Assembly: GCA_015056205.1 (NCBI GenBank)
Contig: SVGS01000003.1
Span: 62,001 to 126,000 of the forward strand
From: Clostridiales bacterium
GTDB lineage: Bacteria > Bacillota > Clostridia > Christensenellales > Aristaeellaceae
DNA length: 64,000 nucleotides
Reading direction: 5' to 3'
Made by a program: the position numbers and the translations under genes. The notes beneath the pieces are model-generated. The model worked only from the letters and a program-made list of their open reading frames with translations, had not been told where the DNA came from and searched no databases. This document shows positions 16,570 to 22,509 of the stretch, in pieces; the first letter of the stretch is position 1, and every line of letters begins with the position of its first letter.

Positions 16570-17537
16570 TTCTTGCGTTTTACGGAGCCGGCGCGATGGG
16601 CCGGGAATTCAAATATGTGGCGGATGAGACCGGACAGTGGACAGAAATGGTCTTCATCGATGATCATGCCGCGGCGGACAGCCTGCTGGGCTGCCATGTT
16701 CTCGGATTTCATTCGTTCCGCAAACATTACAGCCCGGAAAACACACGCTTTGTGATCACCATCGGCGAACCCAAATTCCGCCGGGAAGCTTTCAGCCGGA
16801 TGACGGAGGCAGGGTATCAGGGCGCGCGTCTGGTTCACCCCTCCGCCTGTATCAGCCCCGACGCGGAGCTGGGAGACGGCGCGGTCATCGGTCCGGGCGC
16901 TTTTATCGGCTCTCTGGCAAAGATCGGAAAAAACTTTTACGCTGCCAAAGGCGCCGCTGTCGGCCATGATGCGGTCGTCGGAAACCATACGCGCGTTGGA
17001 GCGGGCGCGTTTATCGGCGGGCATACGATCATCGGGGAAAACGCCTTCATCGGCGCCGGCGCCATGCTGAAAGACCGGATCCGCGTCGGCGATTACAGCG
17101 TCGTGGCGCTCGGCAGTGTCGTTTTCAGCGATGTGGAAGCCAATACGACGGTTATGGGAAATCCCGCCAGAATCGCGAACGAGGGCGCCCAGGGACTGCT
17201 GTACGCGCCGAGCCGCAAGCTTGCGGATACCGCTACGCCGGCAGGGAACCAGGCTCCGGAAGCCGCTGCTCCGCCTGAAACGCTGAATTCCATGAGGATC
17301 GCGGAGCTGTACTGGACGGCCTTCTCCGGATGTTTCCAGGGGATTGACTTCAACCCTGTCAGCTTCCGTTTCCATGATCCGGGCTGGGATTCCGTCGCTC
17401 AGATGAATCTGATCAGCTGTCTGGAGGAGACCTTCCGTATTTCCTTCAAAGGCCGGGAATCGATGAGAATCAGCTCCTATCTGACAGGCCTGGAGCTTGT
17501 TCGGAAAAAACTGGAAAACGCGAAAGCGGAAAAGTGA
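16566..17537 (+). CDS. PglD/NeuD-type acyltransferase fused to an acyl carrier domain
   Basis: A 323-residue two-part protein. Residues 1-95 are a PglD-type N-terminal domain (FYGAGAMGREF, a nucleotide-sugar-binding Rossmann-like fold). Residues 96-205 form a left-handed beta-helix of hexapeptide repeats with the catalytic-type His134 (GHDAVVGNH), as in NeuD/PglD sugar acetyltransferases. After an Ala/Pro-rich linker, residues 242-320 look like an acyl carrier protein: the phosphopantetheine site is Ser276 in GWDSVAQMNLI. GTG start overlapping the HD gene, with GGAGG upstream. The AMP-forming ligase gene follows nine bases later. I infer that the ligase loads an acyl group on this carrier domain and the beta-helix transfers it to an amino sugar. 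Confidence 0.8.
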   Translation: MILAFYGAGAMGREFKYVADETGQWTEMVFIDDHAAADSLLGCHVLGFHSFRKHYSPENTRFVITIGEPKFRREAFSRMTEAGYQGARLVHPSACISPDAELGDGAVIGPGAFIGSLAKIGKNFYAAKGAAVGHDAVVGNHTRVGAGAFIGGHTIIGENAFIGAGAMLKDRIRVGDYSVVALGSVVFSDVEANTTVMGNPARIANEGAQGLLYAPSRKLADTATPAGNQAPEAAAPPETLNSMRIAELYWTAFSGCFQGIDFNPVSFRFHDPGWDSVAQMNLISCLEETFRISFKGRESMRISSYLTGLELVRKKLENAKAEK

Positions 17538-17546
17538 GGAATCGAT

Positions 17547-18992
17547 ATGGGAGTATTCTGGGATTTTGAAAACTTTGCCGATTCTCCGGCGCTGATCGCC
17601 GATACCGGCGTGACAGTAACCTACCGTGATCTCAGTGCACTTTCGAAGGAAACCGCTGCTGCCATCAGCCGGTGCGCGGACTGGGATGCTGCGTCTGAGC
17701 CGCTGGTGATGATGGTCTGCCGGAATACCATGGGCGCCCTCTCAGGCTATGCTGTGCTGGCAGACAGCGGATATCCCTTCCTGCCTGTTTCCGCGGATCT
17801 GGCCGCCGGGATGCGCAGGGATCTGATGAACGCGTATCGTCCGGGGCTGCTGCTGCTGCCGGAGGAAATGCGCGGCGAATATCCCGCCATGGGAGAAGTT
17901 TGCGCCATCCGGGATTATGTCCTTCTGAAAACCAATTATATGGACCGCTTCCCCATCCACCCCCGTCTGGGTCTTCTGATCACCACCTCCGGTTCCACCG
18001 GCTCCGCGAAGTTCGTCCGGCAGAGCCGGGAAAACCTGCGCTTCAACGCCGCCGCCCTTGCGAAAATCCTTCAGATTACTTCCGCTGACAGAACCATCAC
18101 CGCTTTGCCCCTGCAGTATACCTACGGACAGTCTGTCCTGCACGCGAACCTGCGCTGCGGCGCCGCCATGGTGGTAACCAAAAACGGCGTGATGGATCCG
18201 GAATTCTGGGATCTGTTTGAGGCGGAGAATGTGACCTGTTTCCATGGTGTGCCCAGCACCTATGAAATGCTCCATCATATCGGTCTGTTCGAGGATGAGT
18301 TCCCTTCCCTCCGGACGCTGAGCCAGGCAGGCGGAAAGCTCAGCCGGGAGCTGCAGGAATATTATGCCCGGTATGCCGCGGAAAACGGAAAACACTTTGT
18401 CATCATGTACGGGCAGAGTGAAGCGACGGCAGCCATCAGCTGGCTGCCACCGGAAGATGCGCTCCGAAAGCCGGGGTCGGTCGGCCGCGTCGTTCCGGGT
18501 GGCAGCGTCCGGCTCATCGACGGGTCGGGAAACACCGTGGAAGGACCGCACGCACGGGGAGAGCTTGTCTACCGCGGCCCCAATGTGGCCATGGGCTACG
18601 CTCGGGGCGGCGAAGACCTGGCAAAGGATGATGAGTGGAACGGTGAGATCCGGACCGGCGATCTGGCCGAAACGGATGAAGACGGTTATCTGACCATTAC
18701 TGGAAGACTGAAGCGCTTTATCAAACTGGCCGGCCACCGCGTCAGCCTGGACGAGATTGACGGTATGATCATGGATGAACTCAATATTCCCAGCGCCAGC
18801 GTCGGAACGGATGACCGTCTGACCGTTTTTGTAACAGGAGACCGGGAAAAGGAAATGGTCGCGTCGTTTATTCCGCGGGTGCTCAGCGCCGCACGCGGCA
18901 GTCTCCGCGTCCTGACTGTTCCGGAATTTCCGAAAAACGAAGGCGGAAAAATCCTGTATTCCGTGCTGCAGGAAACTGCGGAAAAAGTCTGA
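17547..18992 (+). CDS. AMP-forming acyl/aryl ligase (ANL superfamily)
   Basis: A 481-residue adenylating enzyme. The nucleotide loop TTSGSTGSAKF (146-156), the A5-like MYGQSEATAAISW, the A7 RTGDLAETDEDGYL, A8 GRLKRFIKLAGHRVSLDEID and the A10 lysine in NEGGKILY (Lys468) are all present, so adenylation and thioester formation should both work. It is shorter than acyl-CoA synthetases (about 550) and close to carrier-protein-loading ligases such as DltA. The upstream gene encodes a carrier domain, so ligase-to-ACP transfer is the likely role. The acid it activates cannot be read from the sequence. It ends seven bases from the convergent kinase gene. Confidence 0.85.
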   Translation: MGVFWDFENFADSPALIADTGVTVTYRDLSALSKETAAAISRCADWDAASEPLVMMVCRNTMGALSGYAVLADSGYPFLPVSADLAAGMRRDLMNAYRPGLLLLPEEMRGEYPAMGEVCAIRDYVLLKTNYMDRFPIHPRLGLLITTSGSTGSAKFVRQSRENLRFNAAALAKILQITSADRTITALPLQYTYGQSVLHANLRCGAAMVVTKNGVMDPEFWDLFEAENVTCFHGVPSTYEMLHHIGLFEDEFPSLRTLSQAGGKLSRELQEYYARYAAENGKHFVIMYGQSEATAAISWLPPEDALRKPGSVGRVVPGGSVRLIDGSGNTVEGPHARGELVYRGPNVAMGYARGGEDLAKDDEWNGEIRTGDLAETDEDGYLTITGRLKRFIKLAGHRVSLDEIDGMIMDELNIPSASVGTDDRLTVFVTGDREKEMVASFIPRVLSAARGSLRVLTVPEFPKNEGGKILYSVLQETAEKV

Positions 18993-18999
18993 AAAACAA

Positions 19000-20058
19000 T
19001 CACATGCTGATCAGAATCTGGCCGTCATCGGGCAGATGATATGCTTCAAAATAGGCGTTCTCCAGCGGGATCCACCGTTCGTGGAATTGCCGCATGGAAG
19101 CGGCGGACTCTCTCGACATAAGCCGTGCTTCCCTGATTTCCCGGGGAGTGTCCAGGAAAAGACGGATATCGGCATATTTCCGGATCGCAGGGAGATTGCA
19201 ATAGCTTCCCTCCAGAATGAGAACCCGGGCATCCGGAAGCTGCTCTTCCGGCAGGAAAACATCTTTTCTGCAGTCATATTTGCGGGTTCGGACAGGTGCG
19301 CCGCTTTTGTAAGGAATAACAACCTCCCCCGCCAGCCGTTCCGCGTCACAGTTGCCTCCGGGAACAGCCAGTCGTTCTGGGGTTTTCTGTGCGTGCGGGA
19401 TCACGTAATCATCCGTATGCACTACTTCTCCCCCGAATACCCGGGCCAGTTTTCGGGCCAGCGTCGTCTTACCGGAAGCGCAGGGGCCGTCCAGGGTTAC
19501 CAGCAGCCGGCTGACGCCGGCTGCTTTTTCCGCAATGTTCCGGACAGCCTTCATGCAGGGAATCCAATCCGCGCTAATCACCCGATAGGCCGGATGGTAT
19601 GTTTCCCGGTAGAGGGCGGAATGGGACGGCAGCCATTGCTCATCCGGGACCCTATCCGATACCGCGTCATCCGTCAGGGGAGAATCTCCGGATAAAGCGA
19701 TCCGCCTGCAGCAGTCAGCCACATCCTGCCGGGTAAAAAGCCGGCCGCTGTCAGAGGTCAGCATCAGTCCGGCGATGATCCCAGGTGTAAGCTTCGCCGC
19801 CTTCGCCGGACGCAGATTCAGCCTGCACCAGGCGGGGCTGAGGATTTCAAGCAGCGGCTCCGCGGAATCTGCCTGCAGCGCTTCCGTTTCCCGGGCGATA
19901 GATCGGGTGACGTTCTCCCGTGACGAAAGCAGATGTCCGACGCCCAACATGGCCTGAAAGACAAACTTTACCGCGTCCTCCTGCCGCATGGCGGGCCGGT
20001 GCAGGAATTCCGCGCTCAGCCGGTCCGCAATCTCCCGTTCAAGAGAATCCGTATTCAT
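19000..20058 (-). CDS. Uridine kinase-like P-loop kinase with unknown N-terminal domain
   Basis: A 352-residue protein. The C-terminal 190 residues are a uridine kinase/phosphoribulokinase-type P-loop kinase: Walker A DGPCASGKTTLARKL, HTDDYVI, and VLILEGSYCNLPAIRKYADI. The first ~150 residues are a separate helical domain (MRQEDAVKFVFQAMLGVGHL) that I cannot name. The track start lies inside the ECF gene; the inner ATG at 20058 overlaps the ECF stop by four bases and has GGAGAA upstream. Coupling to an ECF transporter suggests the kinase traps the imported compound by phosphorylation; a nucleoside or vitamin-like alcohol would fit. Confidence 0.78.
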   Translation of the reverse strand: MNTDSLEREIADRLSAEFLHRPAMRQEDAVKFVFQAMLGVGHLLSSRENVTRSIARETEALQADSAEPLLEILSPAWCRLNLRPAKAAKLTPGIIAGLMLTSDSGRLFTRQDVADCCRRIALSGDSPLTDDAVSDRVPDEQWLPSHSALYRETYHPAYRVISADWIPCMKAVRNIAEKAAGVSRLLVTLDGPCASGKTTLARKLARVFGGEVVHTDDYVIPHAQKTPERLAVPGGNCDAERLAGEVVIPYKSGAPVRTRKYDCRKDVFLPEEQLPDARVLILEGSYCNLPAIRKYADIRLFLDTPREIREARLMSRESAASMRQFHERWIPLENAYFEAYHLPDDGQILISM

Positions 20059-20624
20059 GGTTCTCCGCTCTCTTCCTGTGGAATCAGGGAAAGTCCCGCC
20101 CGTTCCATCGCAAGCACCAGAACGGGAATCAGAACAAGCTGCAGAATAATTCCGGGAATCGCGTTGGTGACGGCTCCCGCAAGGAAAAGAGCCCAGGTAA
20201 ACGTGCTGCCGGACAAACCGGCCAGGATTACCCGTACGGTGCCCCACACCAGACGCCCCGCAACCATGGAGATCAGCAGCACGGTGTAGAGAACCCCCTT
20301 TTTGCGGGGAAGCTTCTGCCGCAGGAATCCGGCCATTCCTCCATAGACAGCCAGTTCAAATGCCATGGCAACGGCTCCGGGAAACATGGCGGGCATGCCA
20401 AACACTACAGAGCGTAAAATCGGCGCGATAAAGCCCACAGCGAGTCCCCAGGGCCAGCCGCACATAAAGCCGCAGAGAAGCGCAGGGATGTGCATAGGGC
20501 AGAGCATGGCGCCGATTTCGGGAATCTGGCCGGTGATAAACGGCAGCACCATGGCAATGGCCAGGTACAGCGCCGCGTAGGTCATTCGGCGGATCTGCAG
20601 GGATTTCGCTTCATTTTTCTGCAT
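20055..20624 (-). CDS. ECF transporter substrate-binding (S) component
   Basis: A 189-residue membrane protein with about six hydrophobic segments, matching ECF S components, which bind a vitamin or metabolite and dock on a shared energising module. Typical features are a basic N-terminus (KSLQIRRMTYAALYLAIA), the LCPMHIPALLCGFMCGWPWGL block and a late GAVTNAIPGIILQ segment. The track start at 20660 lacks a ribosome binding site, while AAAGGAAG precedes the ATG at 20624. It is transcribed behind a promoter and an intrinsic terminator (attenuator) and coupled to a P-loop kinase. The substrate is unknown. Confidence 0.75.
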   Translation of the reverse strand: MQKNEAKSLQIRRMTYAALYLAIAMVLPFITGQIPEIGAMLCPMHIPALLCGFMCGWPWGLAVGFIAPILRSVVFGMPAMFPGAVAMAFELAVYGGMAGFLRQKLPRKKGVLYTVLLISMVAGRLVWGTVRVILAGLSGSTFTWALFLAGAVTNAIPGIILQLVLIPVLVLAMERAGLSLIPQEESGEP

Positions 20625-20686
20625 GATCAAGTTTCTTCCTTTCTGTAACAGATGATTCATGTATGGAGAAAGCCCCCTTCAATCAC

Positions 20687-20730
20687 AAAAAAAAGGCGCC
20701 GGAAGCCGTCTTTGGACAGCCTTCGGCACC
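20687..20730 (-). terminator. Attenuator hairpin in the ECF leader
   Basis: On the minus strand GGTGCCGAAGGCTGTC pairs with GACGGCTTCCGGCGCC with few mismatches and is followed by eight T. It lies between the promoter and the start of the ECF gene, so it should stop transcription unless an upstream structure prevents it. Confidence 0.75.
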
Positions 20731-20813
20731 TTTTGATACCGGAATAATCGGGAAACTTTCACTCAGAACAGCCTGCTTGTGCAAGCCCGCGGCCGGCTTG
20801 TGCCGACCCGCGT
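20731..20813 (-). promoter_or_regulatory. Leader RNA of the ECF-kinase operon (candidate riboswitch)
   Basis: About 80 bases between the promoter and the attenuator. It can fold into GGTCGGC-ACAA-GCCGGCC and GCTT-GCAC-AAGC; the word GCACAAGC occurs in both hairpins. I compared it from memory with TPP, FMN, preQ1, THF, ZTP, cobalamin, SAM and T-box consensus words and found no match. A small ligand-binding leader or a protein-controlled attenuator are both possible. Confidence 0.4.
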
Positions 20814-20842
20814 ATGGTATCACGAAGATCCCTGATTGTCAA
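20814..20842 (-). promoter_or_regulatory. Promoter of the ECF-kinase operon
   Basis: TTGACA and TACCAT on the minus strand with a 17-base spacer, about 190 bases ahead of the ECF start, in the gap after the esterase gene. Confidence 0.75.
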
Positions 20843-20846
20843 TGTT

Positions 20847-21731
20847 TCATCCGATCCATTCCACCATCTTTTCCAGAACCTTTCTGCTTTCCTGAAGCTC
20901 CGGCTTCAGTGCGGGAAAGGCATGGGTCAGTTCCCTGTTTTTTTTGAAATAAAGCAGCTCGCATGGATGTCCGGCTCTTCGCAGTGCCGCCGCGTAGCGC
21001 TTTGTATAACCTCTCAGAATATCCGCGGCGCTTCCGGCCAGAAAAACCGGAGGCAGCTTCTCCATAATTTCCGGAGATTCCGGGTTCATCTTCCGCATGA
21101 AAGCGGCGTCTTTTCTTTTCTCCCCGTACAAATTCCGTGAATAGACCAGCCCTACCGGATCCCTGCGCGTGGTATAAAACATACCGCTAAAACAGGCCAG
21201 CGCATGAACGCGCAGAGGCGAAGCGGACAAACCGAACTGTTCCCGCAGCTCCGCTGAGTTCATGGCGGCAATGGCATAGAGCGCCAGGAAGGATCCGGCG
21301 CTTTCGGAAGCCACGGTCACCTGCTCCGGATCTCCGCCGTATTCTTCGAGGATCCCGGAAATGCAGGAAAAGGCCGCGGTAATATCTCCGAATTCCCGAA
21401 ACACGTCCGTTTCCGTAATCCTGCGGTATTCCGGAGCAAAAACGAGGAATCCGTGCGAAGCCAGATTCTCGCAGAATGTCCGCGACATCTTCCGTGTGCC
21501 GACCACCAGGCCGCCGCCGTGAATCATGATTACAACAGGAAGGGGGCGAAGGTCCCCGGTTTTCGCCCGGAAAATGTCCACTGCCAGTGGAACTCCTTCT
21601 GCCCCCTGATACGGTGTATCCAGATATTCCTGAACGCCTTCAGGAATCTGATGGTTTGCCTCAGAGCCGGCTTCCATGGCTCTGGTTTTGCGGTCCATGA
21701 CCCTGATGGCTGTCTGAAGCAACCGATTCAT
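20847..21731 (-). CDS. Alpha/beta hydrolase, HSL-like esterase
   Basis: A 294-residue cytosolic esterase/lipase. It has the oxyanion motif MIHGGGLVVG, the nucleophile in ASESAG, the acid in GSAADILRGY and the base in ELTHAFP, as in the hormone-sensitive-lipase group of carboxylesterases. There is no signal peptide. It lies 14 bases after the phasin-like gene on the same strand, so it is probably expressed with the phasin-like protein and the large acyl ligase, which points to acyl ester metabolism. Natural substrate unknown. Confidence 0.8.
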   Translation of the reverse strand: MNRLLQTAIRVMDRKTRAMEAGSEANHQIPEGVQEYLDTPYQGAEGVPLAVDIFRAKTGDLRPLPVVIMIHGGGLVVGTRKMSRTFCENLASHGFLVFAPEYRRITETDVFREFGDITAAFSCISGILEEYGGDPEQVTVASESAGSFLALYAIAAMNSAELREQFGLSASPLRVHALACFSGMFYTTRRDPVGLVYSRNLYGEKRKDAAFMRKMNPESPEIMEKLPPVFLAGSAADILRGYTKRYAAALRRAGHPCELLYFKKNRELTHAFPALKPELQESRKVLEKMVEWIG

Positions 21732-21745
21732 ATTCCGTTGATCAA

Positions 21746-22411
21746 TTAAGCCTGAGGTTCTTTGGATTCCTGGGGTTCTTGGGGTTTTTGGGGCTGTCTG
21801 GGTTCTTTAGTCTGCCTGGGTTCTTTGGCCGCCTTAGGCGCCTTGGTTACCTTGGTCACCTTGGTCACCTTGGTCTCCTTGGTCTCTTTGGGTTCCTTGG
21901 CTTCCTTGGGCTCCTTTTCTTCCTTGGGCTCCTTGGCTTTTTTCTCTTCGCTGCCGGCTTCCTCTTTCTGCTTGTCGATGTTCTCCTCTACATTTTTCAC
22001 AACTTCGTCAACTGCTTCCTTCATCTTCTTCTGGCTCTTCATATGGAAATCGAAGACGGTGTCGTTCTGCTTCACGGCTTGATCGTTAGCCATTTCCTGG
22101 AATTCCACGGCCTTTTCAGCCACTTCCTTCGGAGACAGAGGGGCGGCGGGCATTCCGGGTACGGGGGCTTTCTGATCGGGCAGAGCGGAAGCAAAGGCCT
22201 TTTCCAGTTCGATGCACTGATTGAAGAAGGTTGTCCACTGCTCTTTCCAGGCTTCCTTGGCCGCTTTCTGCATTTCCTGATACTGATCCCAGATATTGTC
22301 TACATTGGATTTGAATTCTTCCCAGTCTTTTCTGGGATCCCTCTTACCCCAGTCCATCATGTCGGGCATGATCGGCCACATCGTCTTCATCATTTTTTTC
22401 ATGTTGCTCAT
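21746..22411 (-). CDS. Phasin-like helical protein with KEP/KET-repeat tail
   Basis: A 221-residue protein. Residues 1-30 are Met-rich. Residues about 25-150 are helical and amphipathic (DWEEFKSNVDNIWDQYQEMQ; EFQEMANDQAVKQNDTVFDF), like phasins, which coat storage granules. The last ~70 residues are a low-complexity tail of Lys-Glu-Pro and Lys-Val-Thr triplets, encoded by a 9-bp DNA repeat. The helical part is clearly paralogous to the C-terminal 125 residues of the acyl ligase encoded next to it (shared QW...F...FA..LPD..P..PGMP...SP...EFQE..N..A..Q). AAAGGAG precedes the ATG. No PHA synthase is present in the window, so a granule role is unproven; a scaffold for the ligase is the simplest inference. 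Confidence 0.65.
   Translation of the reverse strand: MSNMKKMMKTMWPIMPDMMDWGKRDPRKDWEEFKSNVDNIWDQYQEMQKAAKEAWKEQWTTFFNQCIELEKAFASALPDQKAPVPGMPAAPLSPKEVAEKAVEFQEMANDQAVKQNDTVFDFHMKSQKKMKEAVDEVVKNVEENIDKQKEEAGSEEKKAKEPKEEKEPKEAKEPKETKETKVTKVTKVTKAPKAAKEPRQTKEPRQPQKPQEPQESKEPQA
21842..21940 (-). repeat. Degenerate 9-bp tandem repeat encoding Lys-x-x triplets
   Basis: Eleven consecutive 9-base units close to CTTGGTCAC / CTTGGGCTC on the plus strand, in frame with the phasin-like gene, encode KVT, KET, KEP and similar triplets. The in-frame unit means that copy-number slippage would change the tail length without a frameshift. More diverged copies continue down to about 21757. Confidence 0.7.
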
Positions 22412-22509
22412 TGTCCTGTTCTCCTTTCAAAATGGGTCATAAAAGAATATATAGTTTGAATGCCAGTCCCTGAATCGTTCCTGACAGTCAGACTCCCTGG
22501 GGGATTCAA

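Noticed and set aside
21762-22459. Plus-strand ORFs rich in Leu/Gly/Phe that look like membrane proteins
   Set aside because: They are antisense reads of the Lys/Glu/Pro repeat of the phasin-like gene; the apparent hydrophobicity is a codon artefact.
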